This document shows positions 34,900-47,140 of a DNA stretch of 64,000 nucleotides, in pieces (the first letter of the stretch is position 1; each line of letters starts with the position of its first letter). Origin of the DNA: Prorocentrum cordatum (lineage: Eukaryota; Sar; Dinophyceae; Prorocentrales; Prorocentraceae). Location of the stretch: NCBI GenBank assembly GCA_963575745.1, contig CAUYUJ010009824.1, positions 278,975-342,974 on the forward strand, given 5' to 3'. Made by a program: the position numbers and the translations under genes. Below the pieces are notes generated by a model. That model was not told where the DNA came from. It ran no database searches and was given only the letters and a program-made list of their open reading frames with translations.

Positions 34900-35690
34900 T
34901 TTGTTTAGCTCCGCCTGGCCCCTCCTTCCCCCCCCTCCTAGGGCCCGAAGACGGCCCAAGAGGACCCGCAAAACGGCCCAGGAGGTTCCGGTGTCCGCCC
35001 AAGAGGGCCCCAAGAGGGTCCCAAGAAATCCCAACGGGATTCCAAGAGAGGGCCAAGAGAGTCCGCTGGGCCGTCTTTGGACGGGCTTGGGGCGTCTTGC
35101 GGCCGTTTGAGGCGGTCTCTGGCTCAGGGCGCCGTGGAGCCGTGGAGCAAAGTGCAGAGGGCGCGATTTTGTGAGGATGCGCGCGGCAGGGGAGCGTCGC
35201 TCCCAGAGATCAGCAGAAACATTTCCCGAAAGCCAATAAGCACTCTCACACGGCCCCCACGTGCCTGCGACAGGGTGGCGGAGTTTCATTGTTGGCGTTC
35301 CGTTGTCCAGCAATGAAATGGTTCGACGCCTTAGTATGTGTGCCGTTCGCGCCAATGCGTGTCAGGCTGCAATGCTGGCTTGCATGCAACGCCCGCCTGC
35401 AGTCAGCACAGTGAATCAGATGCATTCCTTTTTTTCTTGAGCTGGTCGCTCCACCTTGCGCGCACATGCTTGGGTAATCGACCATATCAGTTCGCGCGAG
35501 GCGGTTGTGTTTCTTGCGCCCAAAGAGGCCCAAATCATTCATTTTCATTTCCAACCATCCTGTGGTGTTGGGTCCTCGTTTTGAAGAGACGGTGCCCCGC
35601 GTCTCCTCTCCTTCCTTCCTTCCTTCCTCCTCCTCCGCCTCCTCCCCCCTCCCTCCTCCCTCCTCCCACTATCACGGCACACCCCTCACA
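34900..35690. other. No gene recognised
   Basis: CCAAGAGG repeats (34940-35060) and ordinary sequence. Confidence 0.4.
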
Positions 35691-35700
35691 CGTTTCATGG

Positions 35701-36370
35701 CCCCATAGGGAGCTCCACCGAGGGCCCCAGTGGCTGCGTTGGCATGGCGGCACCGCGCCCATTTCGGCACACCCCTCAAACGTTTCGTGGCCCCATAAGG
35801 AGCTCCACCGAGGGCCCCAGTGGCTGCGTTGGCATGGCGGCACCGCACCCATTTCGGCACACCCCTCACACGTTTCGTGGCCCCATAGGGAGCTCCACCG
35901 AGGGCCCCAGTGGCTGCGTTGGCATGGCGGCACCGCACCCATTTCGGCACACCCCTCACACGTTTCGTGGCCCCATAGGGAGCTCCACCGAGGGCCCCAG
36001 TGGCTGCGTTGGCATGGCGGCACCGCACCCATTTCGGCACACCCCTCACACGTTTCGTGGCCCCATAGGGAGCTCCACCGAGGGCCCCAGTGGCTGCGTT
36101 GGCATGGCGGCACCCATTTCGGCACACCCCTCACACGTTTCGTCGCCGAGGGCCCAGGACAGCGTTTCGTGGCCCCATAGGGAGCTCCACCGAAGGCCCC
36201 AGTGCTACCGCCCGTATGCGTCCCGTACGCCCAGGACAGCGCTTCGTGGCTCCATAGGGAGCTCCACCAGAGGCCCCAGTGCTACAGCCCGCATGCGTCC
36301 CGTACGCCCAGGCCAGCGTTTCGTGGCACGCCTTTCGTGGCCCCATAGGAGCTCCACCGAAAGCGGCACC
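35701..36370. repeat. 90-bp satellite, five copies, then roughly 75-bp derivatives
   Basis: CCCCATAGGGAGCTCCACCG starts units at 35701, 35791, 35881, 35971 and 36061, exactly 90 bp apart and almost identical. Two or three shorter variants follow (TCCCGTACGCCCAGG) to 36370. Because 90 is a multiple of 3, several frames stay open across the array. There is no sign of a real protein. Confidence 0.9.
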
Positions 36371-36789
36371 CACAAAGCGTTATTCACAATTGCGTATGGT
36401 TGGGTCCTTCGCTAGGATAATTGTTTTTGTTGATTTGATTCGCGTTTTCGAGCTCCCAGTGCTTCTAGACGGCCAAAGACGCCCCCTATACCGCCCCAGC
36501 ACCGCCGAAGACGCCCCCAAAAGAGCACCAAGACTTCTCCAGCGAGCCTACACATTGCCCACGAGGAACCTCATACGGCCCAAGAGGCCCCAGGACAGGC
36601 CCAAGATTTGCCACGGAGCGGGAGCGGGAGGCCCCAGGGCGCTCGAAGACGGCCCAGGTGGCCCAGGCCTCCCCCCTCCGTCCTTCCCTCCCGCCCCCTC
36701 CCCTTGCCTCCATTCCCTCCTCTCTCCTTTTCCCCCCCTCACCCCTCATCTTTCGTGCTCCCCCTTCCTCTCCTGGGACGGCCCCGCCA

Positions 36790-37240
36790 GAGCGCCAGAC
36801 CGGCCCCGCCAGAGCGAACGGGGCATCGCTATACCCTATCATTTTACAATTTGCTGTGCCCATGCCACCCTTCAAGGGCGGCCCAGCAGAGCGAGAGGGG
36901 TGTTGCTATAACATCTACAGTCCCTGTGTTGTCCTGCTCTTCCCACCGCACCCGAGGTAGCCCCGTCAGAACGCACGGGGTGTGGCTATGCCATAATTTT
37001 CCTCGGGTGTCGTGCTCTTCCCTCCCCTCCTGGGCAAGTCCCGCCAGAGCGCCAGGGAAACCCCCGCCCGAGAGAGCAGGGCATCCCTACACCATACTCT
37101 TTCACGCGATTCTTGCTCCTCCCACCCTTGCAGGGCGGACCCGCCCGAGCGAGCGGGGTGTGTAGCTATACTCTACAATTAATCAGGTTTCGTGCCCCTC
37201 CCTCACCTCCTGCAAAGGCCTCGCGAGAGCGCCAAGAAGG
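36790..37240. repeat. Degenerate minisatellite of about 80-95 bp
   Basis: About five units keyed by CCGCCAGAGCGxxCGGGGxxT, CTATACxxTA and CTCCTCCCACC-like blocks. Confidence 0.65.
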
Positions 37241-38274
37241 TACCGCCAGAGGCCCTGTCAGAGCTCCAGGCTCCAGGCAGCCCTACACATGGGATTCGCC
37301 AGGCAAATCATTGAGCATCCCCCGTGAGCCCGAGCATTCTGCTCCCACGGGTGCGATCATCGCCGGCATGAGGTTTGGCGCCCAGCATAAAAATGCTTCC
37401 CCACTCCCGTGGACGGACTCGACAACACTTGATTGCAGAGAACGGCGCTGATGGCCGTGACATACGCGCGCGCCTTATGCAGATACCCTGCAGCTGAGCG
37501 GCCGCTGACAACGAGAAGCCTTGAGCACAAACAGTTCGGAAAACAAAAAAGACGCGCTCCCACGCGCGCGCAACGAGGCCCCGAGCCGACCCCAACGTCA
37601 AGAGCCGGCGGACGTCTGCGTGGTCGGGCATGGGGAGACCGAGCAGGTGTGCAAAAACATGGAGTTTCACGACGGGGCGAAGCGGAAATACAAGCGGAGA
37701 AAAAACGCAGTTCGATAAACCAAGCAAAGGCGGCTGCGAAATGGTGAAGTGCGTGGGCACGTGGCGCCCCGCGTTCTGGCTGCGCGTTTTTGTTGCGTCG
37801 ATGGCCAGGGCCCGAGTACGTTGGACATCGTCGTTGTGGCCACAGCGGGGCTTACGGCGGCTCCCGTGGCTCATCCGCTCATATTCGGGGACCGACGGGG
37901 CAAGACAACGTTTGCAACACACACTGTGCCCACCAACCTATATATATATATATATATATATACATATACACATATACACATATACACGTATAAACACATA
38001 CATACACACACGTGTATATATATATATATATAGATATATATGTGGCGGTCCCCGGATCGATTTTGTGTGGATGTAGTTCCCCCGCATCCAAAATGGGATT
38101 CTTGTTTTTTCTGGACACCCCGCGCAGGAACAGGAGCACCCGTTCCCTTTTCATTCACGCACCCGCAAATTTTCATCATCACCATCGCCGCATCAGCATC
38201 ACTTACACACTCGCACACACACACACATTCTCATTACCCAAAACACTCACGCACTGACAACTACGATTCATCGC

Positions 38275-38332
<58 letters not shown>

Positions 38333-38764
38333 GATCATCACCTTCATCACACAACCATCGTCAACAGACCTTCGTCTGCGAGGAGTCTCAGGCGGGAGCC
38401 CCTCCCAATGGGGTTCGCCGCTCACGTTTTTAATCCGAGCGGGTCACTGGAGCCTTGTAGCCGTCGTCACCTTCGGGCCTCAGACAACTTCACCCATCTT
38501 TGCGTCATCCGGAATTTCTTGTCATCGCTGCTGTGAGGAAGCTCCTGAAGGCTTCAAACAGTCAAGAAAGAGGAAGCATACGTAAGTATAGAATTCCTGC
38601 GCCGCTGTGACGGCCCAGCGCCGATGACAGCTGTTGTTTATTCACATTTTTTCCGATTTTGAGCATCCCACATGGGGTTCCCGTTGATGGGGTTTGATTA
38701 TCGCAACGCATCGCGGACGCATCGCGGATGCACGCACGATGCATGGGCGATGCGCGCGCGATTT
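37241..38764. repeat. No gene recognised; TA and TCA microsatellites
   Basis: 37940-38045 is TA/CATA-rich. 38268-38332 is (TCA)n. No frame is convincing. Confidence 0.6.
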
Positions 38765-39425
38765 AAACCATGACGAATTCAAACAAGGCGAGTTCAATTC
38801 GGACGATTCCCAATCGGACGATTTAACTGGATGAATTTAAACTGGACGAAGTAGAGCCAGATGACCGCATACCGAGCGACGTAGAGACGGAGTAATGTTA
38901 AACGGGCGATGCGTATCCGGACGAAACAACATTGGACGAACTTAAACCGGACGAAATATAACCGGATGAATTTAGTCCGGGCGAATTACAAACGGTTGAA
39001 TCTAAACGGGCGAATTAGAACGGATGAATGTGATACGGGCGAAGTACAACGGGATGATTTTAAATAGAGCGAAGTAAAACCGAACGAATTTAATCTGACG
39101 CCATCACATCGGGTGATTTTCAATTGGACGATTTAAAACCAGACTAGCTTCATGTATATAAGTTTGAACCAGTAACGTATAGACAACACCAGCCACACAG
39201 AGGCACACAAAAGGAAATTAAAACCGGACGAATTAACACCGTATGGATTTAATCCAGGGAAAATGAACATCTGATGAATTTATATTCGGGCGAATTTAAA
39301 CCGGATGATATGAAACCGGATGAAGCCAAAGTGATACAATTACGTTGGTACCATTAAACAGATGAAATTAAACGGGTGGAATTAAACGGATGAAACAAAA
39401 TGATTGATATTACAGTCGGATGAAG
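38765..39425. repeat. Degenerate AT-rich array of GGACGAATTTAAAC-like units
   Basis: About 40 imperfect units of 14-20 nt built on CGGATGAATTTAAAC or GGACGAA. It is markedly AT-richer than the surroundings and has stops in all frames. Confidence 0.8.
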
Positions 39426-40060
39426 CAAGAGCGAATCCTCTTGGAGGCCTCTTGGGCGCCTCCTGGGGCCTCCTGGGCGCCTCTTGGGGCCCTCGTGAAG
39501 CGCTCTTGGGAGCCTTCGGAGCGCTCTTGGAGCCCTCTTGGGCCATCTTTGAGCCATCTTGAGGCCTCGGATGGCCATCGGAAGCCAAAAGGCGGGAAAG
39601 CCAAACACATTGAGTTTCCAAAGGTTTTGGAAGGATTTGGGTTTCTTCGGGGCCTCCTGGGGGAGCTCTCTGGCTACTTAGAGCCGTCTTGGAACGCGGG
39701 GCCTCTTGGAGCATCGTGGGACTCATCTTGAGGCATCTTGGGATCTCTTGAGCCATCTTGGAAATCATACTGGGCCCCCCCAGGCGGTTCTGGAGTCATC
39801 TTAATCAGGGCCCCCCCCAGGAGGCCAACATATGGTCAAAGCCTTAGTACAATCAGTGATGTTGGCATTTTCGCCGAGGCCTGTTGAAGCGTCTTGGGTG
39901 CCTCTGGGGGGCCTCTGGGGGGCCTCTTGGGGTCTCTTGGGAGTCTTGGAGGCATCGTGGGGGCCTCTTGGGGGCCTCTTGGGGCCTCTTGGCAACCTTT
40001 TGGGGCCTTCTTGTGGCACCCTTGAGAACGCTCGTGGGGCCATTTCGGAGGAGATCGATC
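39426..40060. repeat. CCTCTTGGGG repeat block, opposite orientation
   Basis: Same family as 25.4-26.7 kb but as the reverse complement (GGGGCCTCTTGGG). Includes ATGGCCATCGGAAGCCAAA-like spacers. Confidence 0.75.
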
Positions 40061-41200
40061 AAAGAAGGGGGTCCTTAACCAGTGCCGCCCCCCCAAGAGG
40101 CCAAAACGGGGCCAAAACCTTGGTAAACAACAATTGTTGTAGCTTCCTCGCCAAGGCCGTTTTTGACGCCCTGACCGTTCGCGGGGCGCCCCGTCCAGGT
40201 CCAGGGGAGGGGGTAGGGGGAGGGGTAAGTCTCAAGCTAGGTGCGCTCGCGTCATATCTGACATCCTACCCCTCCCTCCCATCCCTTACCATGGCGCAGA
40301 TCCCTTCTCTACTCGCACAGTCGGATGTCGAGCAGGGCAATGATCCCGAAAAAGGTACGCGATGCATTGTAGAGCACGGCATGGCATGGCGTAGAAGAGC
40401 ACCGCGAAGCGTAGTATCAACCTAGCATTGCATTGCATGCCGTGGCATGGCACGGGAAATAACGCCAGCGCTGCAGCGGGAGCACGAGTCGAAACGAGCG
40501 GAAGCGCGGAAATGAAGCCTGCGCTGCAGCGGGAGCACGATTCGGATTGAGCGGAAGCACGCCGGAATCGGCCCGGGAGGCTTCCCTGGCGCCAGAAGCA
40601 GAAATTCAGCAGTTTCAAAAGAAAAATGTGTATTGGAATGACCTTTTTTCGGCGCCGCCTCGGAACTCGATTTTCCGGCGCCGGCCGGAACCGGCTCCGG
40701 AGCCAGCCCGGGAGCCAGCCCGGGCGCCGGCCCGGGCGCCGGCTCGGGCGTCCGGCCCGGGCGCAAGCTCGGGCGCCGGCCCGGGCGTCGGAATCGGCCC
40801 GGGAGGCTTCAGAAATTCAGCATTCAGGAATTCGGGCGTGCAGCCCGGGCGCCGGCGGAAAAATGATGCCAGCGCTGCAGCGGGAGCACGATTCGGAACG
40901 AGCGGGGCCCGAAAATGAGGCGGGCGCCTCAGCGAGAGCAGCATTTTGGAAAACATGCAGGCGAAAACCCAACTCAGGGGAAACCTGTGTGTAAAAAAAC
41001 AGTACGCGGGGGGGGGTCGAATACTCCCAAGCCGTCATCAGGGGAAGAGAGAGAGAGAGAGAGAGTAATATTCATATTGAGTAATTGTAAAAGGGGGTAC
41101 GGGCAAAGGCGAACAATAGCGAGTGTTTGTCCGCGGCCGTTTGTGCTCAAGCGGCCGGCCGCCAACATATGATTGTGCTTGATCGCGAGGCACGCTATTT
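40061..41200. repeat. No gene recognised; 33-bp and 12-bp GC repeats
   Basis: GCGCTGCAGCGGGAGCACGA occurs at about 40468, 40526 and 40872. 40690-40800 is a GCCCGGGCGCCG array. 41047-41065 is (GA)n. Confidence 0.65.
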
Positions 41201-41598
41201 GCCATCGAGACCGTGAACATCTTGGCTGGGCATGGCACGTCGCTCCCGCTACGATCTCCTACTTCTGGGACTATCGTTACTACGGTACACTAGAGTTGGG
41301 TATGGGCTTTGCCTTAGGCGAAGCGTATGGTTGAACTTCCCAACCCCCTTCAAACTTGGTAGCGGAGCTGGCCTATGGTGGTCAGCTTTAGCTCTACTCC
41401 TCACCATCCACGGCACTATGTTGTGGACTAATGACATGGTGGAACATCAGGGTGCAGTGGGTTTGCGCGGAGGAATGTACACATCTACGTACAACCGCAA
41501 GGACACTTGCAGTGTTACCTCCGTTTTCGCGGAGGCATCTTACATGAGTCCTACCCCTCTTGCGTTACTAGGCTCCTGACGTCCACCCTCGTATTCCG

Positions 41599-42336
41599 AT
41601 GGATTACTTTTTGGAAGACACGATGCATGGCAACATGCGATGCGTTATTGCGCCGCCTCCACCCCCACGCAGGCTAACGACATCGCATCAAATATCACAG
41701 CCACAAACATCCGACCACGACCTAAGGGGCCATTGGAATGTCATTGCCATATTTGGCTTCCTGAGAGTCGCCGTCGGGTGCGCTGTTGGGCAGATGCAGC
41801 GTGGCGGAGACGACGCACGCACTACCGGCCCCCGCTGGGGCCCTGCCGGTAGCGGACCTTTCCGCGAATTCGCTCGCGAGGTGCATGCCTGGATCGACGC
41901 GACTACAGGCAAGGCGACCCCCTCCCAACGGGCCGCGGCATCACAGCGTGGTCCGGGAGGAATCGCAAGGGCCATAGCCATGAGAGTACCTTCCGCAATA
42001 ATGAACTTTGGCGTGAATGTTGGTGGTCGCCACGCCGACGGCGCCACCTGCATCATGTTCTCACTCAGCACTAAGTGTGAACATCTAGAGGAGGAGCGCC
42101 AACTTAATTCAGGAACGGCTCTCATCGATTTCCGCGTCCATGCGGGGTAGCGCATCGACCAGTCGTTAGCGCGCATTGAGATAGCTCGCTTCGAGGCCGA
42201 CGCCGCAAGCTTCAAGATTCCCAGCTACCAGATCCTAAAAGTCATATTGTTCAGAGCTCTGGGCGCTGGCACGTCGCGCGCGCGGCAACTATTACAACCG
42301 CTACCATTACATTCCAAGGACCCAGCATCAGTTTGA
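41599..42336 (+). pseudogene. Gag-like protein of block A (one nonsense codon)
   Basis: The frame from 41599 gives REFAREVHAWIDATTG, AIAMRVPSAIMNFGVNVGG, ADGATCIMFSLSTKCEHLEE and GTALIDF, then TAG at 42148. The same frame then continues RIDQSLARIEIARFEADAAS, IPSYQILKVILFRALG and RQLLQPLP to a stop at 42334. This helical sequence matches the gag pattern I know from dinoflagellate retroelements. The upstream frame at 41232-41579 is unrecognised. Confidence 0.6.
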
Positions 42337-42373
42337 TAAATCTCCACTAGAGCGCACGAGGTCTCACGTTCGC

Positions 42374-43959
42374 ATGGCTGAGCGAAACCGCGGCAACATT
42401 GGTTTATTTTGCCGTGGGCATCGCGCCGAAACCGCTCGCGCCAACGCTAGCGCAGGGCAGTCTGCGAACAACGTCTGGATCGACGATCCACAACCAATTG
42501 AGGCCACCACCTTAATGAGCAAACAAGGTGGCCAGCCCACGGGGTCGCAAGACTCCCGGGCTCGCTATCAGAGGCCGTCGGCAACGGCGCCCCCCCCCCC
42601 CCGAACCGCTGCCCTCGCTGGCTCCACGGGGCAACCCACCGAGTCGGAATGGCGCCAACATCGACGCCTCATCGCATGCGGGGAAGGGCGCCCTGGACTA
42701 CTCCGACGCGCCTGTGCGTCGCATCGAAGAACAGCAGGCGCAGCGATCATTCCTCGGAAACCAGAGACCCAGATGCCGATGGAGACGCTTTACGAAGAAT
42801 CCCGTCCGCAAGGTACGACGCGCGGTCCGACGGGCGATTAGATCAAAAGGCAAGGGTAGAGGTCAGGGTAGAGGCAAACGACGGCGATTACATGCCAGAG
42901 CTATGTCGGCATTCCTGGCCTCTCTTACTGGGCCATAATACGAGGAACTGTTCCTGGGGGCAGGCGGGGGCCGCGGCTCAGGAAAGGGCAAGTGGCGCCG
43001 CGGTGACCCGACGGACGCCGACGGAACAACAAAAAAAAACAATGGAATGTGATATCTGCCATAGCGCGCAACATGGGCGTCGTGAATGCCCCCGGGGCGA
43101 TGGGAGAGGCAGGGGCCCGTCGATGCACGCGGCTCAAACCGATTCGGACATTCGGCATGTCGGTTGGGGGGCGCTTCTCGCCGAACCCGAGGACAGCCCT
43201 ACTGCCGCCGTCAACTTCGCAGCCGCGACGCATCTGAGCGCCGGCGTGTCCCTCGAGAGATGCGCCGATGAGCTCTCCGAGGAGATCTGCGTTGGCCGCG
43301 GCGAGATCAACCTGGCGGACTGGTTGGGCATTCCTATCGCGGGGCATCCTGCGCAGATTGAGTTCGTCGAGGATTTCTGCGCGCCCGCCGATTCGGATCA
43401 TGCAATGGCGGGGGCGCCTGCGGACTCTGACGCTACAGCGCGGGCAGCGGAGGATGAGCTCCAACAGATGCGCCGGCCGCAGGTCATTGACGACCGCGCA
43501 TGCGGAGAACCCTGCGACGACGACCCATTGCGGGGCAACCCGCTGGATGCTTTTCCGAGCGCGTCCAGTCTGATTTCGGACACGACGAAGGGCTCTCACT
43601 TCGCGCTCGCAATCCAGGACCGATCCACAGGCCGCCCAGTTTGGAGGCGAGTGCGTCGCGACGACGACGGCGATGAAGAATGGGGGGCCGGGGGCCATGG
43701 CCCGCGGCGTCATGGGCGAAGTCGCTCGCGCAGGCACTCGCGCGCCCGTTCCAGCGGCGCACAGCGCCCACGTGCGCCTGATCATAGGGTTCCAAGAACT
43801 CCACCCAGATGGGGGCGCTCGCGGGGAAACCCGCCTTACGGCGACGATCTCCCGGGCGAGCCCGAGGGCCAGCGCCTGCGGCGACTCGTCAGTTCAGCAG
43901 CAGAGACGCGGCGGTTGGTCGACCGAGGCATCGCCGAGCACGACGTCCGCCAGTGGTAA
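42374..43959 (+). pseudogene. Gag linker and CCHC zinc knuckle, frameshifted
   Basis: MAERNRGNIGLFCRGHRAE opens a frame at 42374. A second frame from 42649 to 43959 contains MECDICHSAQHGRRECPRGD, a CX2CX4HX4C retroviral-type zinc knuckle (about 43045-43100). It is preceded, in another frame, by Arg/Gly/Lys-rich sequence (RSKGKGRGQGRGKRRR). The rest is acidic, then Arg/Pro-rich. Hairpin-coded insertions AGAPA and RGNPL occur at 43408 and 43530. Confidence 0.6.
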
Positions 43960-45411
43960 TCACCCCATAATGTCACGCGGAATGAACATGGCAGAAACGT
44001 CCGCGCCGGCAGAGGTCACGGCGCTAAGTCGGCCTCCGCGCAGTAAGATGGGACGCAGAAAGGGCCATCATTAACGTTCGAGGAGGATGCCAAGGCCAGG
44101 TTTGCAGCTGCGAGCACTTTGCGGACCACGGGCCGGGCTGCCCGACGGGGCGTCCTGCAAGGCGCCCTAACTTTGAAAATATTCCGTGGGTCTGGTCTCA
44201 TGGAGACGGCGCGGGTCGCAGGGTAGATCCGACCTGCAGTCCTCCGGAATCGCACATGACCAAAGATGAGTGGCAGCCGATCGCAGAAGATGCGGCAAAA
44301 CGCGTCGAGTAAGTGGGCGAACCTCGGTGAATACCACCGCCTCAAGCGATGCAATCGAGGATATCATGACAGGATGTTCGCGGCGTCATCGGCGGGGCAA
44401 GCCGCTTCTTCCTCTCGCGAAGGCGCTGGTAATCCAGAGGGCGACAAAGGAGGGTGGCCATCGTGTCCTTGCTCGGGCAGTTGAATCTGTTGCTGCTGCT
44501 CATGAGTCAGAGTGCACCTACGAGACTGAAAGCAGCGATCCAACGGATACAGAAAGAGGCACCATTGCCAATATAACAGAGGACATGAACCTTGCCCCAT
44601 GCACGACAATCTCATGCAAGTGCAGAGGATTTGGCCGGATATATCCAGCGTGGGACTCAACGTATGTGATATTGGAAGGTATGATTTGGACGGTCGAACC
44701 AAAGCCGAGCAAGAGAACATGGCGCTCTACAAGCCAAAATACCAGGTTCCACAAGACAGGTCATCATCCCTTGATGCGGGGGAGCCTGCGGCATCTTCTA
44801 GCGCGCAGGCGCCCGCCGAGAAACCGCGCGAGGCCCCGAACCCCGCGGAGAGGAAGAAGCTTTGCGAGAAAGACGTCGATGTATCTCCATCGACAAGTAC
44901 GCCAAGGCCACCAGCTCCATAGCCACCTAGACAAGAAGAGAACCTGCCCAGCAGAGGCCGAACCTGGAAATAACAAATCACAAAGAGCCGCGGGGGGGGA
45001 GAACACAAACACGCGCGCACACACACACGCACACACGCAAGCAGTACTCCAGGGGGCCAGCAGCGGCTGCCGCGGCATCAGCGCTCCCGGGCAGCAGTGC
45101 GCGCGCGCCGAAGGAGCCTGTATTCCTGCGCGGCCCATTCCTGGCGGGCGCCGTAGGGGAGCTCGCTGGGCGCCATCGTTGGAGGGCGCATCCAGGGCGC
45201 GCTCCTCGCCGCGAGATGAAGGTGAGAAGGCGCTCCAGACTGCATCGGAAGCACCAGGGGCTGCTCCGAAGATCATTGAATGCCAGTTTTATGATATCGG
45301 CGAAAGGAAGAAGCCATCTGGTGGCGCAAGCTCATCCGCAGCGCCAGCGGCGCCAGTGGCTCCTGCGGGGGCACCCGCTTAACCACTCTCTGCGTCTGCG
45401 GGGCAACCTGC
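42452..45411. repeat. GNRA-type 14-nt hairpin repeats in block A (8 copies)
   Basis: Stem GCGGG/CCCGC with a 4-nt loop at 42452 (GCAGGGCAGTCTGC), 43408, 43530 (GCGGGGCAACCCGC), 43821 (GAAA loop), 44392, 44776, 45365 and 45398. The copy at 42452 changes both sides of one pair to A-T, keeping the stem. A core-only form lies at 42628. Confidence 0.75.
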
Positions 45412-45718
45412 CAGTTTCCATGAACTGGTCGATGGAAGCAGGCGTTGCTGGGGGGCCCTGGGCACCCTTCATCAGCTGATGGTCAACGCAGCATGCAAGC
45501 CCCATGCCGCTGACGGCTCTGACCGCTACAGATTGGTACAATGCGAGACAGCGCGCGCGGCCGCGCTCGCTGAGAACGACGCTCTCAAACGCCAGCGCGT
45601 CCGCAACTTCTCGCCGACGCAGCCTGCCGTCAGTTAAAGCACCGAGGCTGACGCCTATCGCAGACACTGTGCCATGAGCACGTTAGTACGAAGCTTTCGC
45701 ATGATAAAGACCAGCGCT

Positions 45719-45762
45719 GCTTGTGCCGGGCGGCTGCCCCACCACAGCCGCCCGGCACAAGC
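45719..45762. other. Perfect 18-bp hairpin with 8-nt loop
   Basis: Arm 45719-45736 (GCTTGTGCCGGGCGGCTG) pairs exactly with 45745-45762 around the loop CCCCACCA. It lies inside block A. Confidence 0.8.
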
Positions 45763-46229
45763 CATTTCACAAGGGCAAGGTCTCTTGTCGGTTTACGGGC
45801 TGCGTCGACTCGTTCGACGATTTCAACGGCTGGGTAGGCCCCGGCGATTTGCTGAAAAATTGGCCGCCGGCGAAACGCGAATAATGGCACAGTCATCGCC
45901 TGGGTTTCATCAAGGAATGCCTTCGACGCCGGCGCTGGGCATCAAGCGCTGGCCGCGTTCAAAATATGCGAGATGTTCGACAACTCCAGCGCGCAGTAGA
46001 ATCGACCCAGGCAAAGCAGCTTCATTTCTGTGGGGGGGGGGGCCGCCCGACGCTTTTCCGTCGCCCCAGCAATTGACACAGCAGTCCAGGCATCAAATGC
46101 CCAGAATCATTGTGCTCACGGGCATCATATCTGAACGAACCGGGAGCGCCATGCAACTTCGTGCACGGGGCCCTATGGATTTACATCCCGAGCGAGCAAC
46201 GCGTCGGTCTGTCCTGCCGTAGTGAAGAC

Positions 46230-46330
46230 AACCCTGGGGTGCAACAGGCGCAAACAAATAAGCTTGGTTATGTAAGCGCATAATATGCGCTCATGTCTTA
46301 ACATGAGCACATCTTATGCGCTCATGACTT
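46230..46330. repeat. Inverted terminal sequence, left copy
   Basis: CCCTGGGGTGCAACAGGCGC through TATGCGCTCATGTCTT (about 75 nt) is nearly identical to the reverse complement of 57660-57725. It encodes NKLGYVSA followed by a stop in the plus direction. Immediately inward lie palindromes GCGCATAATATGCGC and CTCATGTCTTAACATGAG. The inner part is more diverged. Confidence 0.8.
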
Positions 46331-46477
46331 CACAATTGCGGTACACAGCCAAACATCGGCTAGGTGTCCACGGCGACATGATGACCGCGCGCGCGGTCGA
46401 GAAGCCGCGCGCTCGCGCGCGCGCGCAGCGAAGCCGCGCAGCACACTATCGCGTGTAAGTATTGCATTGGCGTAGTG

Positions 46478-46479
46478 GA

Positions 46480-46512
<33 letters not shown>
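46478..46512. repeat. AGT microsatellite
   Basis: About eleven AGT units. Confidence 0.95.
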
Positions 46513-47038
46513 AGTTCATTGTGGGGAAGTCTCAACGCACATATGCAATCAGCGGTTTGGCAAGCCTTCGATGTTCCCTCTTTGTGGGATCAGCGGACTG
46601 ATCGCATGCCTGGAGCGCCGCACGGGTGCTGTGGATTAGGGAACTATGAAAGGCACGGCATGCTCAAGCACCCCGCGTGAGGGGGACGGAGGATTCAGCT
46701 CACAAGCCAATGCCCCCTTCTGCGGGAGCGGGCGGTAAGATTGGGCACCTCGTTTGCGATGGGGACTAGGGGCGTGGCAGGCTGGGGCACCCTGCATCGG
46801 CGGGCGCGGCGGGATCACGTTCCTTGTTCGTTGGGTGTGTCGGAGCAGATCCCAATATACTTGAAGCGCCTGTCTAATTCAGCAATGATGGTTTCTGGCG
46901 AACGGACACTCTTCCGAGGGCGCGCACTAGTGCCACGAACCCCCTTGGAAAAACTTGCCCCCACATTCTGGAAAAACGCGGGAGGGGGACGGACCCCCTC
47001 ACGTAACATGGTCTCCAGGGCTCATTCTGGAACTCGTC
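46513..47038. other. No gene recognised
   Basis: Unique-looking sequence upstream of the three-gene cluster. Promoter elements are not recognisable, and dinoflagellate promoters are poorly defined. Confidence 0.4.
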
Positions 47039-47096
47039 CTCCTCCTCCTCCTCCCCCTCCTCCTCCTTCTCCCCCCCGCAGCCGTTTTGGCTCAGA
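47039..47096 (+). promoter_or_regulatory. CTC polypyrimidine tract plus degenerate spliced-leader relic
   Basis: (CTC)n and C7 at 47039-47077 run into CCGCAGCCGTTTTGGCTCAG (47076-47095). The relic 47075-47096 differs from the leader at a few positions but keeps AG (47080-47081) after the tract. The AG is the probable present trans-splice acceptor. Confidence 0.75.
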
Positions 47097-47140
47097 CTCG
47101 TGGTGAGTCGGATCTCCAGCGAGATCTTTTCGTCGGCAGA

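Larger units (their letters stand above)
41232..46330 (+). mobile_element. Copia-like retroelement block A, decayed
   Basis: Contains gag (41830-42340), a basic linker with a zinc knuckle (42840-43110) and further disrupted frames to 46280. It ends with a sequence whose inverted copy starts block B at 57.7 kb. Eight 14-nt GC hairpins lie in its linkers. Assignment to Ty1/copia rests on memory of dinoflagellate gag and RING polyproteins. Reverse transcriptase and integrase are not visible here, and LTRs were not found. Confidence 0.6.

Noticed and set aside
35338-36180. 280-codon frame over the 90-bp satellite
   Set aside because: The frame is open only because the unit is a multiple of 3; the opposite strand is equally open.
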